64,000 nucleotides of DNA from Typha latifolia (taxonomy: Eukaryota > Streptophyta > Magnoliopsida > Poales > Typhaceae). The position numbers and the translations under genes were made by a program. Below, one piece after another: positions 11,261-24,100 of the stretch (within the stretch, counting starts at the first letter, position 1; every line of letters starts with the position of its first letter). Location of the stretch: positions 3,350,501-3,414,500 of the forward strand of contig CM034104.1 of assembly GCA_019914945.1 (NCBI GenBank). The letters are read 5' to 3'. The notes beneath the pieces were generated by a model. It was not told the origin of the DNA, searched no databases, and saw only the letters and a list, made by a program, of their open reading frames with translations.

Positions 11261-12659
11261 ACGACGACTTGCGTGGTGAGGCGCCACGTGCCCACCGTCG
11301 CTGCCGCAGCCAATCGATCGCGGTGGGCCCCGGCGCCGGCGTCCTCCACCTTCTCTCTCTTCCCCTCGGCGGCCCGGGTCCATTTAGGTATTTCTGTATT
11401 AATTAATACAAATAGTTTTAGACATTATTTATTTTAATAATAATATATATTCATCAATATGATTATTGTTAATTATAATTAATTAATGATTAATTAGGCT
11501 ATAAATTATTATACATAAATATAGGTAATACTTATATTTATTTACTTATATGTATATTAGATTAATAGATAGATTTGTAAATTATAATTAATAGATTTCT
11601 ATTCTAATATTTTTATGATATACATTTTAAGTAATTCTATTAATTTATTATATATTATTATTCTGCAACAAATAAAATACTAGGCTTATTTAGTTATTTA
11701 TTTATTATCTTATCGAGTAAAGACTACATAGTCCCTAATTAATCAAGATAGAATATGAATTATAAAATTAATTATAATTAGACATTGTCTATATTTATAG
11801 TTATTTAGCCTTTTATTTTATAATTATATATTTAGAAATATTCTTATATAAAAAGAAACTGACATATTATCCTTATACTATAATTAGTATTTTATGATAA
11901 TAGTATAATTATAGTATTTGAATCGTATCTATAGATAGATTTAGTTATGTAATAAAAAATTAAAACGAAGTGATTCTAAATCTAATAAACTTTTATATTT
12001 TACTTGAATTAATTCGAATTAGATAAAGGACTAACTTCATGCTACTTAAATATTTTCAGATTCTGAACCCTCTTATTTGAGACCCCGTGGACATTGCTAC
12101 GTGGTTTAGGCTTAAACTCTTAGCGCATTTTTAATCTTTTGTTTATATTATTTAACTCTCTTATAGTTCTAATTTATGTACAACGGTTAGCTTCTCTAAT
12201 CAAAATTGATGATGAAGATAATTCTATTTAAAATTTATATTATCCCTTTTTGGAAGGTATGCAATATTCAAGATGTAAAAGTGGGAGATTAGAGTGAAAG
12301 AAGCATAAAAGCTAGAGAATTTTCAAACACAAGTATACATACATATAATTGAATGTTGCAAAATATATTAAAATTAACGTATATAATTGCAGATAGTTAG
12401 AACTATATAAAAAGGTTGGTCCAACTACAATAAGTCTTAATATTTATTTTCTAATAAAACTAGTGAAAACAATAGTGTGCCAGAGTAGGTGATCATTAAT
12501 TTCTCATATAATTTTATTTTAAAGTCTTGAAAGGGAATCATTTTAATTTTGTCACCTACTTGAATTATTGGATGTGGAGGGATCTGCAAATGCCCATTAG
12601 ATTGTAGAATATCTTCTTGTCTTTTGTCATACAATTCGTGTCAATTAACATCATAATAA

Positions 12660-13600
12660 ACAGGGCTTGGAGTAGAGGATTTTCCTCCTCGCATCGCCGG
12701 CAACAACATCTTGGCTAGGGGAAGGGAGCAAATCCCCTTTCCCTCTCTCCCTCAAAATCTCTGTTGTGTAGCTCCTTCGCTACTCCCTAGAGCCATCTCT
12801 CTGCTCCCTCCCCCTCGTCATCGTAGTGCGTTGACCACACCTTCGCCTCTCTACTCCCCCGGATCGCTCCTAGCTACGGCCAAGCTAGCTTACTCACTCG
12901 ACGTAGCCACCCTCGGCTCCGATTGGCTCAACCGCTATTGCACCCTCACCTCGGCCTCCACCCTCTCCCCTTGGCACCGTCGTTCACCCACCCCCCGCAC
13001 GGATCCACTCCCCACCGCACTCGGCACTCGGCACTTGGCCCCTACATCACACGCTTTATTACTGCCACTTCGCATCAGTGCTACTCCCTTAGCCCCGTCG
13101 ACTTCGTAAGTGCCAAACTTTTGAGGATACCAATGACGGCAGCTGTTGCCAGTGTCATCTTGGTTTTCTCCTATTTTAGGCTTGTTTTTAGGACGAATGT
13201 TCTATCTCTTTTGTTTTCCTACAAGATTGCTCAAATGAGAGGCTAGTTTCCAGGACAGATGTCCTATCTATTTTGTTTTCCTACAAGATTCCAGGACGGA
13301 TGTCCTATCTCTTTTGTTTTCCTACAAGATTCCAGGACGGATGTCCTATCTCTTTTGTTTTCCTACAAGATTCCAACACAAATGTCCTATGAGGATTGAT
13401 GTCCTATTTCCTTTCTTTGTATATGTCTTATTTCCCTTCTTCTTGTCCTATTTCCTTTCTTTGTATATGTCCTATTTCCCTTCTTGTCCTATTTTCTTTC
13501 TTTATATATGTCCTATTTCTCTTTTTTTGTGTCTTATTTCTCTTCTTTGTATCTTTGTATCAAGTTATAACAATTTACAAAGATGAATGAAACATCATCA
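12660..13600. other. Unidentified GC-rich block followed by a degenerate minisatellite
   Basis: From 12660 to about 13110 the sequence is pyrimidine- and C-rich, unlike its AT-rich surroundings. It keeps an open frame (12711-13109) that has no ATG start and no recognisable domain. It is followed by an array of 41-bp repeats and degraded TGTCCTATTTC units. It may be an old retroelement leader or a non-coding transcript; I cannot identify it. Confidence 0.4.
13190..13395 (+). repeat. 41-bp minisatellite with internal GGAC...GTCC inverted repeat
   Basis: Full units start at 13252, 13293 and 13334, each beginning AGGACRGATGTCCTATCT and ending CCTACAAGATTCC, an exact 41-bp period. A related unit starts at 13190, separated by about 21 extra bases, and a fading one at 13375. 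From 13395 to about 13560 shorter TGTCCTATTTC/TTTCTTTGTATA motifs recur. There is no spacer diversity, so this is a tandem repeat and not an interspersed array. Confidence 0.88.
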
Positions 13601-14191
13601 GTCAACGGTTGGCAATGCAATTTGAGAAATTATCATGAGCTGTAGTCGCTGATTGAGAAAAATTCCACAGCTTAGAACAACATTTTATATAATAATACTG
13701 AGTTGAATATCCACAGATCCTTTCGAGAAAGAAAAAAAATAAAAACAGAGAAAAAAATATTTGAACATCCTCATTGTATAACCAAGAGGGCGAATAGATA
13801 AGCAAAATCACGAGTAAGGTCAGGGTAATCAATAAATCTTTGCATGGATATGGGCATACTAGAAGATAAATCATACATCTCATAAAACTGTTAGAGAAGA
13901 AATTGGCAAGTAAATTTCAATCAACAAAGGCTTTAGATTACAGCAACGGTTAGTAGCCATTCAGTGCCAACTACAGATATTCCTGATAAGGAGATCATTG
14001 CAGTAGTTTATCCAATTCATTTAATACATCAAAGACCGACTCTAATTGACCATAGAGGAGTTTATTTTACTCAACATTCTCACTATTTCAGTCACCCATC
14101 TGATGATTTCATGAAACTAAAGATACAATAGTACCTCTAAAACCTACTATACAACTGATAGTCACTTGGGGGAAGGATTTGCTGTCCACTT
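13601..14191. other. RPL19 3' flank
   Basis: AT-rich sequence downstream of the minus-strand RPL19 stop; the part next to 14191 should be its 3' UTR. I see no further gene here. Confidence 0.6.
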
Positions 14192-17031
<2,840 letters not shown>

Positions 17032-17536
17032 CGCCTCTCCTCGATCTTGATGTCAATCGCTCGATTCGGTGGAGGAGGAGAAGAACGAAAGGCGGCGGAG
17101 CGAGAAGCTTATATCTTATCGCTAAGAATCTCGCTAGGGCTTGCGCAAGGGCAAAACTGTAATTTAACTGCCAGTAACCAAGCTACTAATAGAATTTTTA
17201 TTAGAATTAAATACATTTTATTTTATTTCCTGTATCTATATCACTTAACAGACCTCTTTTTATAATTAACTTGAAACTAATGACCTCATTAATATAGTAT
17301 TTAAAATTACTAAAATATCTTTAAGTATTTTTGTTACACACTTATATATCGGGAGAGAGAGATTTTTATTTAAACAACAATTCTAAACACCTCTGACTTC
17401 TGATTTTTATACCTAATTAAAAATAAATTTTAATTTATTTCTTAATTTATATGAACCTCCAATATGTTGTAATATATCTACTTAGTTTGTGGATGGTATT
17501 TTAGCACTATCTTCTTGATTCATATAAATCTTAAAT
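17032..17536 (-). promoter_or_regulatory. Putative RPL19 leader and promoter
   Basis: The sequence upstream of the RPL19 start. Read on the minus strand it carries AAGCCCTAGCGAG (about 17125-17141), a variant of the telo-box motif AAACCCTA common in plant ribosomal-protein promoters, and an AGATATAAGC element a little nearer the start that could act as a weak TATA box. The assignment rests on motif and position only. Confidence 0.4.
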
Positions 17537-18212
17537 AGCCCGATAAGTGTTTATTAATCAGCTTAATAGAGATCTAATTATGATTAAGATTCTCAAGAGT
17601 ATAATAGTAATGCAAAAAAAATTAAAAAGTATTGCCGGTTTAATAGGTAATTTTTTTAATATATTACCCTAGACACTATTTTTTGATAATTATATTATCT
17701 TAATAATCTATTAAGTAAAAGACATATATATTATTAACTTAGAGAAATACTATATATATTATAATAAAAGTATTAATATCTTTTTATAATTAACATAATG
17801 AAAGTTTAATTAATTCTATCTCTTTGATTATTTTTAATTATTTATATAGTTATTGATATCTTTTTATATTTAATTTGATAAAAGTTTAATTAAAATTTAT
17901 CTCTTTGATTATTTTTTATTATTTACATATATTTTAAATTAGTTTAAGATTAATTAAAATTAAGTGTAATAACAAGTAGAGATAGAAAATTATACTTAAA
18001 TTAAAGTCTCTCTCTAAAGAATAAAATTTAAATTATTTAATAATAAATGATATCTCTTATAATTAAGGCATAATTATTAAAAAAAAGTACACTAATATGC
18101 TCATTTTTGTAATATGGTTTTGTACGTAATACTCGTTTTAAAACTGGCTATTATAATCGTTAAATTAATATTATAAATTTTAGAGGGGTATTAAATTATT
18201 TGTCTAAAATAA
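17537..18212 (+). mobile_element. Dispersed AT-rich repeat, copy A
   Basis: About 0.68 kb whose sequence recurs, inverted, at 29428-30160. Shared blocks in order are GATCTAA...TTAAGAT, AGTATAATA, CCGGTTTA.YAGGTAATTTTTTT, a run containing AGACATATATAT, GATATCTTTT, CATATATTTTAAATTAG/TATATCTCCC-type stretches, AATTAAGGCATAATTAT, ACTGGCTATTATA and a terminal part ending near TATTAAATTATTTG. No transposase is encoded. It occupies most of the divergent interval between RPL19 and the glycine-rich gene. Confidence 0.7.
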
Positions 18213-18370
18213 TTACCTGTACAAAAGAATCACCGAGAAAGAGAACCGAAGAAAACAATTTGGACCAAGAGATACTCTCTCTCCCTCTCTCCTCCCAATT
18301 TCGTGTCCACCTTTCCTTCCTTACAACGAAGAGAGAGAAAATAAAAGGAGGAACTCCTCTTCCTCTTCCT

Positions 18371-18400
18371 CTCTCGATCTCGATCTCGATCTCGATCTCG
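18371..18400 (+). repeat. (CTCGAT)n hexanucleotide repeat in the leader of the glycine-rich gene
   Basis: Five consecutive CTCGAT units about 45 bp before the ATG at 18444. They follow CT-rich patches at about 18275-18370, so the whole leader is pyrimidine-rich. Confidence 0.85.
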
Positions 18401-18443
18401 AACGTCCGAACTCCGAAGACCGTGCCCTAACCTAAATCAACCC

Positions 18444-18950
18444 ATGGAATTCTCCGCCGCCATCTCCGATCCCCTCTCCATCGGAATCTCCGCCACCACC
18501 CACGCCAGCGCTGCCGTCTCCTCCAAGTTACTCCTCCTCCGCCACCACCATTCCCCCTCCTCCTCCACCACGGTCCGCTCCAACCCTTGCCCCCCCGTCA
18601 TCCCCCGCACGCTCCTCCGCCGATCCCGCCGCACCCGCCGGATATCCCTCACCGACGGGGGAGACGACGCCTTCTCCGGGGACGGCGACGGAGACGACGG
18701 CCCGTTCGGCGGAGGCGGCGGAGGATCCGGTTGGGGATTTGGCGGCGGTGGCGGATCAGGATGGTACGGGTCGGATCCGCCGCCTTCGCCGACTCCGTCG
18801 TCGTCCGATCCAGCGTTCGATCTCGTGTACGAGATCATGTGCTGGATCGCCCTCTCCAATTGCACCCACTTCGCTTTTAAGAAGGTGGCTAAATTGCTCG
18901 CGGGAAGGGGAAAGGTGGTTCCTTTGCGGTTGGTGCCATCCATGTGTTGA
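18444..18950 (+). CDS. Glycine-rich protein, probably plastid-targeted, function unknown
   Basis: A single-exon gene of 168 residues starting at ATG 18444 and ending at TGA 18948. The first 60 or so residues are rich in Ser, Thr, Ala and Arg with almost no acidic residues, like a chloroplast transit peptide. Residues 70-84 are acidic and Gly-rich (DGGDDAFSGDGDGDDG). Residues 87-107 are almost pure Gly with Trp, Phe and Tyr. The C-terminal third (FDLVYEIMCWIALSNC, then HFAFKKVAKLLAGRGK) is hydrophobic then basic and looks like the conserved part. I do not recognise a named family. A proline-rich frame on the opposite strand covers the same bases and is judged a shadow because the plus strand has the transit-like start and a pyrimidine-rich leader. 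Confidence 0.72.
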   Translation: MEFSAAISDPLSIGISATTHASAAVSSKLLLLRHHHSPSSSTTVRSNPCPPVIPRTLLRRSRRTRRISLTDGGDDAFSGDGDGDDGPFGGGGGGSGWGFGGGGGSGWYGSDPPPSPTPSSSDPAFDLVYEIMCWIALSNCTHFAFKKVAKLLAGRGKVVPLRLVPSMC

Positions 18951-21134
18951 AGAAGAAAAAAATCGGTGCTCTACTTGACTCCTATGTAAATATGTGTATA
19001 ATTTCTCTTCTTTATTCGTTTCATGTGTACGAATCGTTGTTCGACTACATTGTTCATATCTCAACTAATCTAATGGAAGTAAGAAAAATATTCGTTAAAT
19101 TACTTGAATTTTGAACCTTGAAGGATTTAAAAAAGCTAATGTTACAAGTTTAACTGCCTATGATTGAGAATTAGTTCTGCCATTAATTCAACTTCTTCAT
19201 GTTGGCATTCATAACTAGTAAGCAAAACCATTGTCTTTTGATTTCTAGGTTTGTATCTCATCCATCTGCATGCTTAATTATTGCTTCTTCTCTGATGCTC
19301 TAGCTCAAAACCTTTTCTGATTTGAACTAATTTTTTTTTAATGAACCTTTCTAATATATCTTCTAGCACTTGCATTTATGTATCATTTGGAAGTTGTAAA
19401 CTTTCCTTTGTCAACGCTTTCCTTGGACCCACCCATCTTTGTGTTAGTGAACATCCTTCTGGTATTCAATGAAAAGGTATTCTCTATCTGTAAAACTATG
19501 TGCACTAAAATTAGAGGATCAAGTGTTGGACTAGTCTTTGTCAAGATCTTTATGAGTTTTGATAGTTAAATTGTGAATTCTTGATGGAGGAGTTTCTTAG
19601 TGCCTGCAATTGCCAGCCATTTTGGGCCACTCCATCTGAGACATGGCCTGTGGAAGCTTTGATTTAAGCTTGCTGCTCATGGTTCTTTTTAAAGTTTGCA
19701 ACTGATGATAGGTTTCAAGAATATCAAAACAGGTTTTTCAGTTCTAACAACTGAAGCTTTTAAATAGAGCAATTGGTAAGTCAATGAGATATCAAATAGA
19801 GGTTCTAAGTTTGAATCTTATCGGGTGGTACCATTTTTTAACCGCTCAAATAGGTGAGTTAGCTGACGGAGTAATGGAGTCTAGGAAACAATTAATTGAA
19901 GCAAATCTTCTCTTTTACTTGGTCTTACCGTAGACCTGAAGGTTTGCTTTGATTTTTGTTTTTTGTTTCCTTCATAGAAGTCATTCTATATTTTGATGTA
20001 GTTCATTTGATGTCAACTGCTCTTAAAATCTCCTGACCTAAATTTTATATGGGACTTGTGATCTTTTAAGTATGGTTTTGATGTCAATTATAAAGGGTGA
20101 CCTAATCACACGGCTCGCATCAATCCAGGTTTTTTTCACTGATTTCAGAGAAAACTTTTACACGTAACTTGACTGACAGCAAAATGTTTAAAAAGATAAA
20201 TAAATAAGTGAAAAGTTAACTGATGCCATTAGAATTCGAATCCGGATAAGTATCTTTAATTATTTGAGCAATATCTCATTGTCATATACTAACAGTTTTA
20301 TGATTCCTCAGAGTAATTCCATCAATGTGTTTGGTCTCAAAACCTTCCTTTCTTCTATGAGAAAATTGTTTCATCTCAAATTCTTGTTTTAAGATCTCAG
20401 AAAGTTATGCAGACAGTTGAAAATCCTGAATATAATAGAATAAGAAATCGAAGACATTCCCCCCATTGCCCCTTTTAAAATTATGGGTGAGAAGCAAAAT
20501 TATAGATATAAAAATTGCATCTTCTTACGTAAATTCTAAGAAGGGAATATAAGCGAAGTTTTTGAAGAAATTGCATCTAAAAGTTGAGCATATAAATGTA
20601 AGTGGCGAGTCTTACCATCACACCAAGTGATGTATTTTTAGAAATACCAGCAGGGTTGTAAAACATGCTTGATAGTTTGCTTGCCCAAAGATGAATTGCT
20701 CATTCTGCATAAGTTTAGCTCATGATCCATCAAAGTCAATTATAAGACGCTTTCTACTTCTCAAGATCATTATATCTTCAATATCTCACCTGGTACTCTA
20801 GATTTTAGAAGCTCTTCCTAGATAATAGTAAGAGTGTGTTTGGTTACTAGAAAATAGAATTCACTGAAGTGATTCTAAAAGTCAAAAGAAGAAAGTGAAG
20901 TCATTTTTGATAAATAAGAAACTTTACTTTTTTTAATTAATTTTTGCAAACAAATATTAAAAGTAGAGAAAATTTGAAAACAGATACTTCCTTCAATTAC
21001 TTTCTAGCAACCAACCACCCTGACTTAGATTATTATATGAGGTGTACACAACTTAAAGCAGTCTAATTATGGGATCTAGCAAGCACAAATTTGGATTCCT
21101 TATTGAGATCTGTACAATAAATGCTGTACATCAA
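18951..21134. other. Convergent intergenic region between the glycine-rich gene and the lipase
   Basis: Contains the 3' UTR of the glycine-rich gene, then T-rich sequence without genes. Two tRNA-box-like segments in opposite orientations lie at about 19765-19850 and 20200-20295 (separate entry). Nothing coding is recognisable. Confidence 0.6.
19765..20295. repeat. Possible pair of inverted tRNA-derived SINE remnants
   Basis: On the plus strand at about 19779-19830, GTAAGTCAATGAGATATCAA is followed by GGTTCTAAGTTTGAATCTTA. On the minus strand at about 20295-20225, GACAATGAGATATTGCTCAA is followed by CCGGATTCGAATTCTAATGG. Both combine an ATGAGATAT segment with a B-box-like TTYGAATC segment. 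Similarity between the two is short, so this is tentative. Confidence 0.35.
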
Positions 21135-24100
21135 TCATACATTGCAGCCGCCATCATCTTTTCCAAGCTTGTCGACTAATAATTCAATCATCTGTATATA
21201 CTTAGGCATGTAATGTTCTCTAATCATATTTCTTGCTAATCGAATCTTACCGTACAACTCCCTTGGAGTTTCATAAATGCCAAGGATTTCGTTTGCCGTG
21301 GCATCCTCACCAGAATTCGCATCCGGTGCTGTGGCAGGCAGCGCAACCATGTGTATGATTCTTCCTGGAGGGTATAACTGCTGGCTCGTCTGATCATTTT
21401 CTGAAGATTCTTTCAGCGATAAAGCATCCTCTTCTCCTGGCTCTTTCCTAATAGCAGCTTCTTTGCCTTCCTCATGCTGGTGAAGATCATTTTCCAATCC
21501 AACAAGCAATGTATATTCGCCCATTTCTTCTGCTGATATCGAAGAGCATACATGACCATCTTGAGGTAGCTCACCGTCTTCCTTATCTGACTCTCGATGG
21601 TCTGAGGCCTTAGAACAACCAGAAACCTGCTCAGGCTTGGCTGCTTCACAGTTGAATTTGTCGACTTCGACATCTTTAATCATTCTGTCGGATGTGATAG
21701 TAGGTCCAGACAAGTCGTCCGGATTTGGGTTTGTCGCAGAGCTAGCCCGACGGCGTGCACCAATAATGCATGACCAGCAAGAGAGACCAGACTTGCTACT
21801 TTCTGTGACATCTTTCTGCTTCATTACAGCCTGAAATACCAAATATTGGATTTGTACATGCAATTAGATAATTAACTCTAGCCACAGTTTTCAAAAATTT
21901 ATAAGATGCATCTTTCTCTTCTCATTCAGTTATGACGTCTTCAATAATAGAAACAATGAATATTGGTAGCTTGCATTAATACTTTTACTCTCTAACGCAA
22001 CATCATATAAGCTCATGACCACATATTGGTGTTAACCTACTCTTCTTCTTCTTCTTCTTCTTCTTTTCACTTTGTTACCAGAGGCAGCATAACAAAATAT
22101 GTATGAAGTGTTTTAAACAAAATATCATTGCATCATTATGGCTTGCTAGTTGTCATTCTTAAGCAGAAATTTCGGTGATTCTTAGTATTATACCTCAGAA
22201 TTGCTGGATACATGGGGTGCAACAATATCAGCATCTATAATCTTACATCTTGAACTGGATATGAACGGTATATGTGACCGTATGAAGGTCACAGAGCAAT
22301 TTACGATGTTCAAGAATCTCGTTCGCTGAATTTGATCTCTTAGATCACTCAACCATGGTGATACCGTGACCTGCATAAAGAATTGAAAAAAAAAACAACT
22401 TAGAACAAAAGAAAAGGCAGATAGAAATTGTTCACTTTTAGGTACTTATGACTCTTTAACCATAGGAAAAACATACTATATTACTGAAGTCGTACATACT
22501 GAAAGAAGGAAAAAGAAGAGATTCATACATTACTAAATAAGGGCTATCTCGGCATCAATATGTTTTGTTTTTGTTCATTGATTTTTCTTACCAGTTGCGA
22601 TTTCTCTCATCTGCAAAGGAAACATAATCAGGGGATGTTTGCAATCACCTATTTTAACTGTCCGTGTGCATATAATCGAACCAACAAAAATGGTTAAACG
22701 TAGCACAAAAGAGAACACAACTTCTTGGTCATGTTCCCCTTACAACATTACTTGCTTCCTTTTCAAGAAGTAATGATGTATGCTGTCTCCAAATAGTGCA
22801 ACCAAATGGTAGTGACAATACTGAAGATTTAAGAACTAAGATGGAGTTGGAACGATACCATTTTAAGATTAGCGCCTGAAAATGGAGACATAGATTACGA
22901 ACTAGCTAGGAAAGAAAACTATGATAGAGCTGGATTGCTATAGTTAAAGAAGCCTCTGAGGCGCATATAAAAGAATCTCTTAGGAAGCAACAAGGTCCTG
23001 CAGTGAAGGAACTATTCAACAAGAAACAACTGCAAGAGAGGCATTACAATGCACAACAATAGGACAACACCTCAGGAAATTGGCTGAGGTTAACACGTAC
23101 CAAGTAAGAAGCAAGACCCTTGTATGAAAAGGTAGTGACATCTTTTACTGAGGACTAGAAAAGAAGGGAGATATCTGATTTGCTGGGACCAAAGTCAAGA
23201 TATGGTACAGAAAAGCTTGAAGTAAAACTGGGATTGTTATTAACAATATGATTGGCCCAAAGGATATCAAGAAACCAACCCCCAACAATTATGAGTTATG
23301 ACAATGGGTTCATGTTTACAAGCAGATATTTGAAAATGTGTACAACAGTAAGCTCTCTTTCCAACATATCACTACTGAAAACAAAAAAACTTAGTAAAGC
23401 TCAATAATCTGTTTGGTATAACCATATTGCAGCAGTAATGCCAAACCTGATGAACAACATGTAAAAACTCTGAATTAAGCTTATTAGCATGTAGTTGCTA
23501 GATGCACCATGATCTTCAACTTCTATTGGTTCATCGACAGAGAAAATACTGTGAAAAATAGCAGAGAACAACTGCCGTATACGACAAGTATTATAAATGT
23601 GTTCACATTTAATTTGCACCATCTTCAAAGCATTTTTAACCAAAATGGTTAAGTTTAGCTTCTCTATTCTACCAAAAAGATGTAAATGAACAATGAAGAA
23701 AGCAACTTTCGCATTACGGGTCAGCAAGGAAATGGGAACGACGGCTTAAAAGTAATAGATAAAATATTTCTCAATGACAATTAAATCAATGTTATTACCT
23801 GTCAATTCAAACTTTTTGGTACTTTTCAATCCTCATTTATTCATCAAGAATGAAGTACTAATCATTCACATGCTCATATGAGCCAAATTTCTAATTGATC
23901 TCCAATGTGGACTAAAGCATGAGACAGGACACAATCTCACTCGTGTAAGAGGTTGCAATAGAGTTAGTTTTGCAGCCTGCAGCAATTCAATCCAATAAAA
24001 GTTGCAAATGGAAACTGATTATTTTCCTCTTAATGAACAGAAATAAGCAACACAAAATACTGCAACCAAAATAAGTTCAGCATGAAGATTCATATAACTA

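Larger units (their letters stand above)
9433..12659. other. AT-rich intergenic DNA upstream of the epoxide hydrolase gene
   Basis: This region contains the presumed epoxide hydrolase promoter at about 9433-9700 and then low-GC sequence. A GC-rich island at about 11270-11390 interrupts it. A TTA/ATT microsatellite sits at 10024-10053 and a perfect-stem inverted repeat at 11230-11260. None of the short open frames resembles a known protein. Confidence 0.6.

Noticed and set aside
12711..13109. A 132-codon plus-strand open frame
   Set aside because: It has no ATG start and no recognisable domain; composition is Pro/Leu/Ser-rich from a C-rich block. Kept only as an unexplained region.
13190..13560. 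A CRISPR-like array
   Set aside because: The units abut with no unique spacers and the window is plant nuclear DNA; it is a minisatellite.
18437..18943. A 168-codon proline-rich frame on the minus strand opposite the glycine-rich gene
   Set aside because: It mirrors the Gly/GC-rich composition of the plus-strand gene; the plus strand has a pyrimidine-rich leader, a transit-like N-terminus and a non-repetitive C-terminal module.
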